Below are positions 1-8,119 of a stretch of 38,948 bases of DNA, piece by piece. The notes under the pieces were generated by a model. The model had not been told where the DNA came from. It was given only the letters and a program-made list of their open reading frames with translations, and searched no databases. How positions within the stretch are numbered: the stretch's first letter is position 1; every line of letters begins with the position of its first letter. The stretch comes from Thermoplasmatota archaeon (lineage in GTDB: Archaea > Thermoplasmatota > Penumbrarchaeia > Penumbrarchaeales > Penumbrarchaeaceae). The stretch lies in NCBI GenBank assembly GCA_029762535.1, contig JARVGK010000013.1:1-38948 (forward strand). Direction: 5' to 3'. The position numbers were made by a program, and so were the translations under genes.

Positions 1-97
1 TCCTTTCCATCGGCTCCCTGTAGGCTATGGCGATCATCAGCAATACTATCACGACGGATCCGATCCCTATAAACAGTACCGAATTCCTTCTGCTCAT
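1..97 (-). CDS. N-terminal fragment of a membrane-anchored protein (cut by window edge)
   Basis: The reverse strand reads from an ATG at 97 off the left edge. The 32 visible codons give a short basic start (MSRRN) followed by one hydrophobic segment of about 20 residues (VLFIGIGSVVIVLLMIAIAY) and then a charged stretch, so the visible part is a membrane anchor or uncleaved signal sequence. A GGTGGG purine-rich site lies just upstream of the ATG. The gene is divergent from mutL and shares the AT-rich region at 117-144 with it. Nothing of the functional domain is visible, so no role can be assigned. Confidence 0.6.
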   Translation of the reverse strand, partial: MSRRNSVLFIGIGSVVIVLLMIAIAYREPMER

Positions 98-120
98 TTA
101 CCCACCAGGTGGATGATATA

Positions 121-144
121 AATATAAATATAAATATAAATACA
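121..144. repeat. AAATAT hexamer microrepeat in a divergent promoter region
   Basis: Three AAATAT units and one AAATAC unit follow one another. They sit between the divergent starts at 97 (minus strand) and 203 (plus strand). Either strand can be read as several overlapping TATA-box-like sequences, so this is probably the promoter region of the left gene and perhaps of mutL. Such slippage-prone tracts can change length, but whether this one affects expression cannot be told from sequence. Confidence 0.5.
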
Positions 145-202
145 TTTCCTGGGACGAGGGGATCTCCTTATCATGGCCCAATTCCGAAGTTCTTAATATT
201 CA

Positions 203-2041
203 ATGCGGCTTTTCCCCCGCATGGGAAGGATCCGGGTCCTGGACGAATCCACCGTGAACAAGATCGCCGCCGGCGAGGTCGTTGAATCCCCCTCCTCCGT
301 TATCAAGGAGCTTCTGGAGAACTCCCTGGACGCGGGATCCGCCCGCATCGGCATCGACTTGGACGGCGGGGGGATCGATAGGATCCGGGTGCAGGACGAC
401 GGGTGCGGGATGTCCAGGGAGGATGCGATCCTTGCGTTCACCCGGCACTCCACCTCGAAGATCTCGGGAATAGACGATCTCTTATCGCTTCACACCCTTG
501 GTTTCAGGGGAGAGGCCCTCGCCTCCATCGCTGCCGTCTCCAGAGTGGAGATGGTGACGAGGGAGAGGGGATCGCCCTCGGGGACTCGAATCTCGATCCA
601 GGCCGGGAAGGTCCTTTCCATAGAGGAGGCGGGCTGCCCGGAAGGCACGTCCATAACCGTATCGGACCTCTTCGCCAACGTCCCGGCAAGGAAGAAATTC
701 CTGAAAGGCCCCCAGACAGAGAAGGCCAGATGCCTCGACGTCGCTACGAGGCTCGCCCTGATAAGGCCCGATATAGGTTTCAGGATAACCTCCGATGACG
801 AGCCCAAGCTCGAGGCCCCGCCCGGACAGGACCTGCGCTCCAGGGCCGGCGAGGTATTGGGATTGAAGACCGCCCGTTCCATGAAGGAGATCGGCCCCCT
901 TGACTGCGGCATGGCCAGGGTCGAGGGCCTCGCTTCCCTGCCCTGGGACACCAGGTCCAACTCCGGGGGGATCACGATCTGCGTATCGGGACGCCTCGTG
1001 AAGAACAGGCAGATCATCGACTCCGTCAGGAGGGGTTACGGATCTCGATTGATGAAGGGCAGATACCCCCTCTCCATCCTGATCATCGACATATCCTCCC
1101 AGAGGATGGACGTCAACATACATCCGACGAAGGACCTCGTGAAGTTCTCGGACGAGCGCTCGGTCCTTGAATGCGTGGAGAGGGCGGTCGGCAAGGCGGT
1201 CTTCGGAGGACCCATGTCGAAGCGCCCTTCCGGCAAGAGCCCCCCTCCGCAGGCGGAGCCCGTGGACAGGTCGATCTTCAACGGCAGCAGGGTCAGGGCC
1301 GTCAGGGAGAAGAGGCAGGTGCCCCTGCTCGAGGGAGAGGTCCGCCCCTCGGAGACCCCCATGGACCAGTGGGCGGACGTCCCCGTCATCGAAGGGATGT
1401 CGAGACTTCCCCCGGCCCTTCCGGAGAACCCTTCCCAGGCGCGGATAAGGGTCATAGGCCAGCTCGACCACAGCTACATCCTGTGTGAGCTGGGTTCGGA
1501 CCTGCTCCTGGTCGATCAGCATGCCGCCCACGAGAGGATACGCCTGGAGATGCTCTCCAAGAAGCATTCTGCCAGGACCTTTCCCGTCCAGGAGCTCATA
1601 GACCCGATACATCTGGAGATGGACCCGTCCTCGATGGAGAACATCGGATCACTTGAAGCGGACCTCAAGGGATTAGGGTTCGATTTCGAGAGGTTCGGAA
1701 GGGATGCCGTGGTCATCAGGGGGCTGCCCGTGTTCATGGGAAGGACCGAGGGCAGCGGGGTCCTACTGGACATAGCCATGGGAGCCCAGGTCCACGACGG
1801 GTGCGGGCCGCCGGACCCCTCCTTCGTCCCCAAGGAGATCCCCCTGAAGGATAAGGTCATCTCCCTTGCTGCCTGCAAGGGCGCCATAAAGGCGCATCAG
1901 CAGCTTTCGTTCAACGAGATGGAGGCCCTCATACGCGATCTCCTCGACTGCGAGATTCCCCTGCACTGCGCACACGGCAGGCCCACGATGATAAGGCTCC
2001 CCTTATCCTCCCTCGAGAGATGGTTCAGAAGGATAGTTTGA
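203..2041 (+). CDS. mutL: DNA mismatch repair protein MutL, endonuclease type
   Basis: MutL is the ATPase that links mismatch recognition by MutS to strand removal. The N-terminal GHKL ATPase motifs are all present: IAAGEVVE and ENSLDAG, then DDGCGM, HSTSK and TLGFRGEAL, followed by FANVPARKKFL. The C-terminal half carries DQHAAHERIRLE, which fits the metal-binding endonuclease motif DQHA-x2-E-x4-E of MutL proteins from bacteria that lack MutH. It also has an ACKGAIKA segment and CAHGRPT close to the end, the usual late C-terminal motifs. At 612 residues it has normal family length. The ATG at 203 is the longest start; the ATG at 221 (MGRIRVL) matches where most MutL proteins begin and may be the real one. 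MutL is sporadic in archaea and thought to be acquired from bacteria; no mutS is in the window. Confidence 0.95.
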   Translation: MRLFPRMGRIRVLDESTVNKIAAGEVVESPSSVIKELLENSLDAGSARIGIDLDGGGIDRIRVQDDGCGMSREDAILAFTRHSTSKISGIDDLLSLHTLGFRGEALASIAAVSRVEMVTRERGSPSGTRISIQAGKVLSIEEAGCPEGTSITVSDLFANVPARKKFLKGPQTEKARCLDVATRLALIRPDIGFRITSDDEPKLEAPPGQDLRSRAGEVLGLKTARSMKEIGPLDCGMARVEGLASLPWDTRSNSGGITICVSGRLVKNRQIIDSVRRGYGSRLMKGRYPLSILIIDISSQRMDVNIHPTKDLVKFSDERSVLECVERAVGKAVFGGPMSKRPSGKSPPPQAEPVDRSIFNGSRVRAVREKRQVPLLEGEVRPSETPMDQWADVPVIEGMSRLPPALPENPSQARIRVIGQLDHSYILCELGSDLLLVDQHAAHERIRLEMLSKKHSARTFPVQELIDPIHLEMDPSSMENIGSLEADLKGLGFDFERFGRDAVVIRGLPVFMGRTEGSGVLLDIAMGAQVHDGCGPPDPSFVPKEIPLKDKVISLAACKGAIKAHQQLSFNEMEALIRDLLDCEIPLHCAHGRPTMIRLPLSSLERWFRRIV

Positions 2042-2087
2042 AAGGATAAGGGGAAAAGGATTAATCCGCAGACCCCGATGGATCCTC

Positions 2088-2729
2088 ATGGGATCCTCAT
2101 ACCGGAAGAAGGCTTCAAGGAAGAGGGACGGGCCCAGGCCTGAAAAGAAAAAGGAAGAGACGAGAAGCGCTCCGGTGGCTCCCTTGGTCTTCCTGTCGCT
2201 AGTCCTGGTCCTGGCAGGGTCCGCACTGGGCGTATACCTATCCCAACGTTCCTCCGGAGGAGACGACGAGCCTGTTATGGATACACCAACATCAGGCAGC
2301 GCTCCTCCAGTATCCGATATCCCAGCATACCTCCGATACGATATCGAGAACATAGACGGAGGCACATTCCGGCTCGAGCAGTTCAAGGGAAAGATCATCC
2401 TCTTGGACATGTACGCGACCTGGTGCGGGCCCTGCGCCTACCAGATGGACGAGCTCAGGGAGCTGAAGACATACTACTCGCCATCGGACCTGGTCATAAT
2501 TTCCATAAATACGGATCCGCAGGAGACCGCCGCCATGTCCAGGGAGTTCAGGGACAAGCATTACGCTGATTGGCCCTTTGGTATGGCATCGCCTCAGATA
2601 AGGGAGACGTTCCCCGCTAGCTCGATCCCCACACTGTACTTCCTGGATCGAGAAGGGAAGATCGTGGACGATCACGTGGGTGCGGGATCCGCCCTGGACC
2701 TCCGGATCAGGATCGACCGCATGGTATAG
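2088..2729 (+). CDS. Membrane-anchored TlpA/ResA-like thioredoxin
   Basis: This 213-residue protein has a very basic start, one membrane segment at about residues 31-52, a Ser/Pro-rich linker, and a thioredoxin-fold domain from about residue 83. The redox motif is WCGPC (Cys113 and Cys116), preceded by a FKGKIILLDMYATWC strand typical of the TlpA/ResA/AhpC-TSA group, and a SSIPTLYF segment supplies the cis-proline. The topology suggests that the domain faces the outside and reduces or isomerises disulfides in secreted proteins; the substrate is unknown. It starts 46 bp after mutL and may be read from the same transcript, although no functional link is evident. Confidence 0.85.
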   Translation: MGSSYRKKASRKRDGPRPEKKKEETRSAPVAPLVFLSLVLVLAGSALGVYLSQRSSGGDDEPVMDTPTSGSAPPVSDIPAYLRYDIENIDGGTFRLEQFKGKIILLDMYATWCGPCAYQMDELRELKTYYSPSDLVIISINTDPQETAAMSREFRDKHYADWPFGMASPQIRETFPASSIPTLYFLDREGKIVDDHVGAGSALDLRIRIDRMV

Positions 2730-2779
2730 TCCCCGCATACTCCTACAAAAAGGTATAATCGGACCAAGGTATTGACGTT

Positions 2780-3715
2780 GTGATGGATGAAGATCATGAA
2801 CCCAGGGGCCCTCTGGTCCTCGGAATAGGGGGCTTTGGGGCCTTAATCGTATCGAGCATGGGCCCGGAAGGTCCGGAGAGACTGGTCCTTGACACCGACG
2901 TTCGAACCAAAGAGAAGTATCCTATGGAGAATGTGATCCTCCTCGGTGAGAAAGCCCTTGACGGGGAGGGGGTAGGAAGGGACCTGAAGCTGGGGATGAT
3001 GGCGTTCCGATCCTCAATGAACGATATACTGCCATTGGTCCAGGACCATTTTCCGGTGCTAATGATCGCTGGATGCGAAGGGGGGACGGGATTGTCCGGG
3101 GCGGTAGAGATCGGCAGCGAGCTGAGGCGAAGGGGGATACCTTTCTTCAACTTCATATTCACGGACGATGCTTCCGCGCCGGGATCGAACAGGACCGCAT
3201 TGGCCCTGAACCTGCTTTCGGGTCCTCTATATCCAGGATGCCTGATCGGTTCGGGCCATACCACCGAGGATATGGCCCGGGCCATACAGGACCTTGCCAG
3301 AGCCTCCGCCCCTGGTCCGGGGATACGAATACCTCTGGAGGCCTGGACCAGGCTTTCGAGCAGTAAAGCGACCTACACCCTTGAACATCAGAGCATGGGG
3401 ATGGGGGAGATATCCTCTCTCAAAGAGGGCAGAGGTCCGGCCCTTAGAGGCGCCTGCATAGCCGCGTTGAGATCCCCCGAGCATCTCGGGGCGATGGACG
3501 TCAAGGGGATAATCGAGGCCCTTTTAGGTTTCTCCGAGAACATCGCCGTGGGGATACTGAAAAGCGAGGGGGAGAGGATAACATTATCATCTCTGTCTCA
3601 GTCCATCGATCCGGGCCCCCTGCCGTCGATGGGATCGGACCCGGACATGTCCGAACCCTCTCTGATGTACCAGGAGATGGATATGCCCCAGAGAGAATTA
3701 CACCAGCAATCTTAA
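2780..3715 (+). CDS. Divergent FtsZ/tubulin-superfamily protein
   Basis: The 311-residue product shows the outline of a tubulin-fold GTPase. It has a glycine-rich first loop (LGIGGFGALI, residues 14-23), a LDTD turn (37-40) where FtsZ has NTD, and a tubulin-signature-like loop AGCEGGTGLSG (97-107) followed by a helix resembling that after the FtsZ GGGTGTG loop. The NxDxxD catalytic T7 loop of FtsZ is not recognisable and the protein is shorter than FtsZ or CetZ, so it may bind nucleotide without efficient hydrolysis. The C-terminal 60 residues are low-complexity, rich in Ser, Pro, Met and Gln. A TATA-like TATAATC at 2753 predicts a start of transcription near 2780, so the message may be leaderless; the start may be GTG 2780 or ATG 2783. 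The next gene encodes a small anchored protein. Function is inferred only from fold motifs. Confidence 0.6.
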   Translation: MMDEDHEPRGPLVLGIGGFGALIVSSMGPEGPERLVLDTDVRTKEKYPMENVILLGEKALDGEGVGRDLKLGMMAFRSSMNDILPLVQDHFPVLMIAGCEGGTGLSGAVEIGSELRRRGIPFFNFIFTDDASAPGSNRTALALNLLSGPLYPGCLIGSGHTTEDMARAIQDLARASAPGPGIRIPLEAWTRLSSSKATYTLEHQSMGMGEISSLKEGRGPALRGACIAALRSPEHLGAMDVKGIIEALLGFSENIAVGILKSEGERITLSSLSQSIDPGPLPSMGSDPDMSEPSLMYQEMDMPQRELHQQS

Positions 3716-3744
3716 TATCCACTTTTTCTCTAATCGGCCCGAGG

Positions 3745-4221
3745 ATGCAAATGGACGAGCTCGGCATGGTGGATATGCCCATGAGGCTTCTGATGGCCGC
3801 AGTGCTGACCTCGCTTATGGTACCCGTCGTGCTGGGGGCTTATCAGGATATGTCCATGAGCGTCGCCGAGGATAGGGCTCTTCGTGACATGTCGAGGATA
3901 GCATGGGCCGCGAGGTCCGTTCTGGACGGGGACGCCGGCAGCACGGTCAGGATCCAGCTGGAGCTGGATGGATTCGGTTCCTCTGAGTTCATCGAGGGTA
4001 CGATCGGTGGCCCGCTCGATGGAGAGGAACGATGGAGGGCATATGTCATAGTCTTCGAGCTTGAGGGGGCGGGCCGGATCACGAGCGCGGGCGACCCCCC
4101 TTTACCCATGACGGACGATAACGGGGGATCGGGCCTGTATCTGCTTCCAGGAAGGACCGAACTCGAAGTGACCCATGTGATCGTCGATGGCATACACGCT
4201 GCATCCTTCAGGAAGCTGTGA
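3745..4221 (+). CDS. Small membrane-anchored protein, pilin-like layout, unknown function
   Basis: The product is 158 residues (156 if translation begins at ATG 3751, which has GAGG six bases upstream). After about 12 polar residues comes a hydrophobic helix (RLLMAAVLTSLMVPVVLGAYQ), then a roughly 120-residue outer domain with alternating beta-like segments and acidic turns. This single N-terminal helix plus small beta domain resembles archaeal pilin-like or pseudopilin proteins, but no class III signal-peptide cleavage motif is clear. It lies 29 bp after the FtsZ-like gene on the same strand, so the two may be expressed together. No family was recognised. Confidence 0.6.
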   Translation: MQMDELGMVDMPMRLLMAAVLTSLMVPVVLGAYQDMSMSVAEDRALRDMSRIAWAARSVLDGDAGSTVRIQLELDGFGSSEFIEGTIGGPLDGEERWRAYVIVFELEGAGRITSAGDPPLPMTDDNGGSGLYLLPGRTELEVTHVIVDGIHAASFRKL

Positions 4222-4225
4222 GGCG

Positions 4226-5374
4226 TCATTTCATGACGTTGAGGGCCTCTCCCCTGCCCTCGCGGACCCTCTCCAGGTAATTGACCTCCACGACCCAGTG
4301 GTCGTGGAAGAATGGGTCGAGTATGCATTTTCCCTTGAGCTTTATAATGTCCTCTATTCTGAGGGTAATGTCCCGGGTCAGATCGTGATAGTCCTTGAGG
4401 TCGATGCGGACCCATATCTTCCTTGCATCCTTGACCTTCTCATCTCCCTGAACGTTGATCCTAAGGTCGTAGAGCAGGAGCTTGACGTGCTCCTTCCCCT
4501 TCTTGTACAGGGGCTTGAACGAGCTGATCTTGCCCAGGACCTCCACATCCCTGTCCCTGAATGGCCCGTACATCTCCTCGATGTTCCTGGACCATAGGTC
4601 CTCGAACCTCTTCAGGGGGGAGTCGATCCTCTCGTGGCCCTCGACCTTGCCGTGGACCACGCGCATCAGGTCCTCGAACTTGTATTTCTTCTTCTTGAAG
4701 GGGCATTCCTCCCGGAGACCCCTGCACCTGTTGTCCCACAGCTGCTTCTTGAGCTTCTTGATGAACTGCTCGGGCAGCTCCTTGTGGTAGGCGAACTTGA
4801 TGATCTGACCGTCATCGACGGCGCCTGCCTCGAGGGCCTCCTCCACAAGCGTCAAGAGGTCTTCGATCTTGCCCCATCGCTCCTCATAGGTCTTGATCTC
4901 GGCCTCCTCCTCATCGTCCGTACTTTCCTTCAGAGGGGGTTCGTCCTCATCATAGTCCTCTATATCGGGCTCCGCCTCTTTCCTCTCTTTTTTGGGATGG
5001 GGCTTTCCCTTCCAGGGATCGGCCACCGCATCGTCCGTTATGCCCTCCTTGATCTCCTTCTCGCTCCGGACGTTCCAGCCTTTTCTCAGTTTGTGCGTGT
5101 CCCCGTACCTTGGAGCCTGGACGGGATCCGTTTTGATCTCTTTGGGGATCTCCTTCTCCTCGATGAGACCGAGCTCCTTGAACAGCCTGATTCGGAACTG
5201 CTCGAGATATGCGTCGTCGGGATGGGATAGGAGATAGACGGACCCGTGCTTGGAGCTCTTGTGTATGACCTTGCCGCCCATCCTCTGGAACTCGGCGTTG
5301 AGATCCCGCACCGAGGACTTGGCGGCGTTCTTCAGCAGTATGTCTGCCGTGATCTTGAATGAGCTCTGTTCCAT
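4226..5374 (-). CDS. Conserved-looking acidic/basic protein of unknown function
   Basis: This 382-residue soluble protein was not recognised. Residues 1-75 look like a compact alpha/beta domain (SFKITADILL, GGKVIHKSSKHGSVYLL). Residues 100-175 form a charged low-complexity linker with runs of Asp and Glu. From residue 175 onward there is a helical and then beta-rich domain with two cysteines close together (RCRGLREECPF) and a strongly charged KKKKYKFED stretch. The C-terminal 120 residues, with paired beta segments such as VKLLLYDLRINVQG and KIWVRIDLKD, could be a nucleic-acid or protein-binding beta fold, but this is a guess. It is convergent with the small anchored-protein gene (4 bp between stops) and divergent from the thiamine-binding gene. 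Confidence 0.75.
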   Translation of the reverse strand: MEQSSFKITADILLKNAAKSSVRDLNAEFQRMGGKVIHKSSKHGSVYLLSHPDDAYLEQFRIRLFKELGLIEEKEIPKEIKTDPVQAPRYGDTHKLRKGWNVRSEKEIKEGITDDAVADPWKGKPHPKKERKEAEPDIEDYDEDEPPLKESTDDEEEAEIKTYEERWGKIEDLLTLVEEALEAGAVDDGQIIKFAYHKELPEQFIKKLKKQLWDNRCRGLREECPFKKKKYKFEDLMRVVHGKVEGHERIDSPLKRFEDLWSRNIEEMYGPFRDRDVEVLGKISSFKPLYKKGKEHVKLLLYDLRINVQGDEKVKDARKIWVRIDLKDYHDLTRDITLRIEDIIKLKGKCILDPFFHDHWVVEVNYLERVREGRGEALNVMK

Positions 5375-5430
5375 GATGATAGTCTCCCGTTACCGACCTC
5401 TAACCCTTGGGGGGGGACATGATACTCCCC

Positions 5431-5442
5431 GATTATAAATCA
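5431..5442 (-). promoter_or_regulatory. Probable TATA box of the unknown acidic-protein gene
   Basis: Read on the minus strand this is ATTTATAATC, lying 57-68 bases upstream of the ATG at 5374. That would leave a leader of roughly 30-35 bases holding a GGGAGA purine stretch. The same AT-rich block also faces the thiamine-binding gene at 5489, so it is likely a bidirectional promoter region. Confidence 0.45.
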
Positions 5443-5488
5443 TTTTTTATAGGATTTATTATTTTCCCATCTATTGTCGGTTTTTTAT

Positions 5489-5776
5489 ATGTACATCGCA
5501 TTCTTAACGGTGACTCCCATGGACGAGGGGCCGTCCCTATCCGAACATGTGAAAGCGGCCATTCAGGTCATTTCCTCCTCGGGATTGAAATATCAGGTCA
5601 CTGCAATGGGTACGATCATCGAATCTCCGGACCTCCCTTCGCTCTTCAGGGTCGTCCAGGAGGCGGTCCGAGCGGTTCGGGCGAAGGGATCCCAGCGTAT
5701 AAGCGTGTCACTGAGGATCGACTGCCGATACGATGAGGATGCCACCATCGATTCGAAGATGACCTCGGTCATGTGA
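5489..5776 (+). CDS. MTH1187/YkoF-type thiamine-binding protein
   Basis: The 95-residue product has the small alpha/beta ferredoxin-like fold of the MTH1187 (DUF77) family. It begins MYIAFLTVTPMDEG, followed by SLSEHVKAAIQVISSSGLKYQVTAMGTIIE, VVQEAVRAVRAKGSQRISVSLRIDCR and a final KMTSV, in the family order. Members bind thiamine-like ligands and form tetramers; the cellular role is unclear. The upstream TTG at 5474 would add five hydrophobic residues not expected for the family, so ATG 5489 is preferred. An AT-rich TTTATTATT centred near 5461 sits at the distance expected for a leaderless message. Confidence 0.85.
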   Translation: MYIAFLTVTPMDEGPSLSEHVKAAIQVISSSGLKYQVTAMGTIIESPDLPSLFRVVQEAVRAVRAKGSQRISVSLRIDCRYDEDATIDSKMTSVM

Positions 5777-5841
5777 GAAAGTAAGATCTGATCGGCAGGG
5801 CTCCGACAGATATTTGAACGCCCAAGGTCATCATAGCACCG

Positions 5842-6876
5842 ATGAATATGAGAGCGAAGGCGGTCCTTGCCGTTATCATAGTCGCCGCATCGATTTGTAC
5901 GGCGGCGCTCGTCAGCCGGACGGCGAACGGTGTCGGGGGTGCAGCGGTGACGATATACCTTGACCAATACGAGCAAAGCGTGAACGTCGAGCCTGGATCC
6001 TCGGGAGTGGTCCATTTCAGCGGGAACGTCAGCGCCCAGGTCCGATGGTCCCCAAGTATCCAATACCTCATAGTTAACCTCAACTACGAGGCGAACGACT
6101 GGGCGACGTCCGGGACATCCGTCCTGATATTCACCAGGGAAGACACCCTCATGCCCTTCACATGCACCGTCAAAGTCCCTCCGATGACCTCGAGGCACTC
6201 GATCGGCACCCTTATCGTCTCAGGAACTTGGACCTATCAGCCCGGCATAACCGGCGGCGATGTCAATCCCGTTCAAGCGATCATCAAGATAGAACAGTTC
6301 TACTCGCATTATCTCTCATACGGATCGGAATACATCGAGATGGAGAAAGAGGACCTATTCAACTGTACCGTAAACGTCCACAATCAGGGCAACGGGCGCG
6401 ACAGGATCGCCATCGAGATCGCCAACGAACCGGAGCTGTCCAGATACGGGATATATGTCGAGATACCCAAGAACATCACCTGAGTCGATGAGGGCGGGAC
6501 GGCCGTTGCGGGGATCCTCGTAGAGACCAGGTTCGCAGGGATCGGCAGCTATCAAATCACGGTCCACTCCTGGTCATATGCCGACGAGCAGATGCAGGTC
6601 GAGACCGGGCATTACAATCTGTCCATCGATCTCCGCATTGTCGATCAAATAACTACACGGGAGGGCCCACCGACCCAAGACGAGGATTCGCCTGAAGAGG
6701 AGGATGAGGACCTGCCACCTGATGGTCCCGGTCCGCAGAAGGAATACGAACCTTATGTTCCCGGCGAGGGCGGATCGTTCGGTCCGGTCCTGATCGTCGC
6801 CGTTGTTATAGTTGCCCTCATCGTCATCGCGATCCCCTTGACCATAGCGATCGTCTTATTCAGGAAGCGCAGATGA
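5842..6876 (+). pseudogene. Surface protein gene interrupted by an in-frame TGA (paralogue of the next gene)
   Basis: Codons 1-213 encode a secreted protein: a signal peptide (RAKAVLAVIIVAASICTAALV) followed by a beta-sandwich-like region closely matching the downstream paralogue (7010-8080), with shared WSPSIQY, SGT and ANE-ELSR segments. A TGA at 6481-6483 stops translation after KNIT. The same frame then stays open for 131 more codons (VDEGGTAVAG onward) to a TGA at 6874. This part encodes the rest of the domain, an acidic Pro-rich linker, the PGEGG motif, a C-terminal membrane helix and a basic tail, all as in the paralogue. TGA is an ordinary stop in neighbouring genes such as mutL. The simplest view is a recent nonsense mutation or a sequence error; read-through is a weaker option. 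If the stop is real, the product is a secreted fragment without its anchor. An alternative annotation is two ORFs, 5842-6483 and 6592-6876. Confidence 0.75.
6682..6876 (+). repeat. Copy 1 of a 195-bp near-identical 3' gene segment
   Basis: This stretch, encoding the acidic linker, PGEGG motif, membrane helix and basic tail, differs from 7886-8080 at only a handful of bases. The upstream parts of the two genes are far more diverged even in protein sequence. Both copies end exactly at the stop codon. Confidence 0.9.
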
Positions 6877-6986
6877 ACTGCGGAACCTTTGATCCTCGAC
6901 GCCCATCCGCTGTCATGGTGGAAGATTTCATTGGGGGTCATGATCAATAGCATACCCGCGTAATTTCGGATACCGGTAGAGGGAGG

Positions 6987-6995
6987 TTATATAAT
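6987..6995 (+). promoter_or_regulatory. TATA box of the surface-protein gene at 7010
   Basis: TTATATAAT lies about 20 bases before the ATG at 7010 and 35 before the ATG at 7025. Archaeal transcription normally begins 22-27 bases after the centre of the box, which predicts a start near 7013-7018. The true initiation codon may therefore be 7025 with a very short leader. Confidence 0.6.
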
Positions 6996-7009
6996 CCCTA
7001 AGACATAAT

Positions 7010-8080
7010 ATGGGATGGATGGACATGAGCAAAAGATCCCTTTTCCTGGCCCTATCGATCATATCGATGTCGATCTTGTCCATAATATCATGTTGGAACA
7101 TGGACGTTAACGCAGCGGGCCCTCCGGAGATAAGCATCCAACTTCACCAGGCATCACAGGTCGCCTCTGTAGCACCTGGAAATAACACTCCCCTTGTATT
7201 CACGGGGATCGTCCAGGCAACGGTAATTTGGTCCCCGAGCATACAGTACATAGAGGTCGTTCTAAGCTACGATGCCGGTGGTTGGACGATCTCCGGCACC
7301 ACCATTCTGTTGCTGACACAGGAGAACGAATCCATTCCCTTTTCATGCACTGTCATCGTCCCTTCCGGAACATCCTCTACCACTATAGGGGAATTCACGG
7401 TCTCCGGTACATGGAAAAATGAGCCCGGGGTATTGAGCGGGGATATCGATCCAGCGATCGCCATGATCCACATAGATCGATTCTTCTCCCATGAACTATA
7501 CTCCACCGAGGAATATTCAATGATCGGGAGGGAGGATGCAGGGATATGCCGCGTGAAGTTGCGAAACCTGGGGAACGGAAACGACAGTATCAGGATAGGG
7601 ATCGCCAACGAGGCCGAGCTTTCGCGCGCCAGGATAACATCCAGCATGTCCGGCGATGCTCTCTACCTTGAGGAGGGCGAGACGAAGGTCGTAGATATCG
7701 CAATTTCCACTTCAAGGGCCGCTGTCGGAACCTATGAGATCGAACTTGAGTCCTTCTCACAGGAGGCGGAAGCGTACGGGAAAGTATCGGAGCCGTCCAG
7801 CATTGTCATCGAATTCATGGTCGTCAGCGAGAGCCCCTCACAGGAAGAACCCCCGATAGAGGAAGAGGATCCCCCCATCGACGATGAGGATCCGCCTGAA
7901 GAGGAGGATGAGGACCTGCCACCTGATGGTCCCGGTCCGCAGAAGGAATACGAACCTTATGTTCCCGGCGAGGGCGGATCGTTAGGTCCGGTCCTGATCG
8001 TCGCCGTTGTTATAGTTGCCCTCATCGTCATCGCGATCCCCTTGACCATAGCGATCGTCGTATTCAGAAAGCGCAGCTGA
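7010..8080 (+). CDS. Secreted surface protein with C-terminal membrane tail (PGEGG motif)
   Basis: The 356-residue product has an N-terminal signal peptide (RSLFLALSIISMSILSII, with the likely cut near NAAGPP). Two beta-sandwich-like domains follow up to about residue 265, then an acidic proline linker (repeats of EEDPP and DDEDPP), the motif VPGEGGS, a membrane helix of about 24 residues and the tail FRKRS. The order of conserved PG motif, helix and basic end resembles tripartite sorting signals of archaeosortase substrates such as PGF-CTERM, but the motif is not a known one; a plain membrane anchor is equally possible. It is intact, unlike its paralogue at 5842. The start may be ATG 7025 (MSKRS), which gives a more standard signal peptide. 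The function of the outer domains is not known. Confidence 0.8.
   Translation: MGWMDMSKRSLFLALSIISMSILSIISCWNMDVNAAGPPEISIQLHQASQVASVAPGNNTPLVFTGIVQATVIWSPSIQYIEVVLSYDAGGWTISGTTILLLTQENESIPFSCTVIVPSGTSSTTIGEFTVSGTWKNEPGVLSGDIDPAIAMIHIDRFFSHELYSTEEYSMIGREDAGICRVKLRNLGNGNDSIRIGIANEAELSRARITSSMSGDALYLEEGETKVVDIAISTSRAAVGTYEIELESFSQEAEAYGKVSEPSSIVIEFMVVSESPSQEEPPIEEEDPPIDDEDPPEEEDEDLPPDGPGPQKEYEPYVPGEGGSLGPVLIVAVVIVALIVIAIPLTIAIVVFRKRS
7886..8080 (+). repeat. Copy 2 of the 195-bp near-identical 3' gene segment
   Basis: This partner of 6682-6876 has the same length and ends at the stop codon. Similarity also reappears after the stop: both copies are followed by CTGCG and then CCATCCGCTGTCATGG at the same spacing. 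In copy 2 that last ATG is the start of the Nudix gene. Confidence 0.9.
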
Positions 8081-8119
8081 CCTGCGAAAAAGGGTTATAT
8101 TCCACTGCCATCCGCTGTC

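Noticed and set aside
482..1612. 376-codon ORF antisense to mutL
   Set aside because: It is a GC-rich shadow frame of a clearly recognised gene, with no domain motifs. The same holds for other antisense ORFs such as 11059-12093 and 13831-14442.
6481..6483. Selenocysteine codon
   Set aside because: TGA ends ordinary genes here, the paralogue has no Cys at this place, and Sec use in archaea is confined to a few lineages; no SECIS-like hairpin was identified.
6915..6950. Separate small gene MVEDFIGGHDQ
   Set aside because: It has 11 codons only; best explained as a duplicated remnant of the Nudix start.
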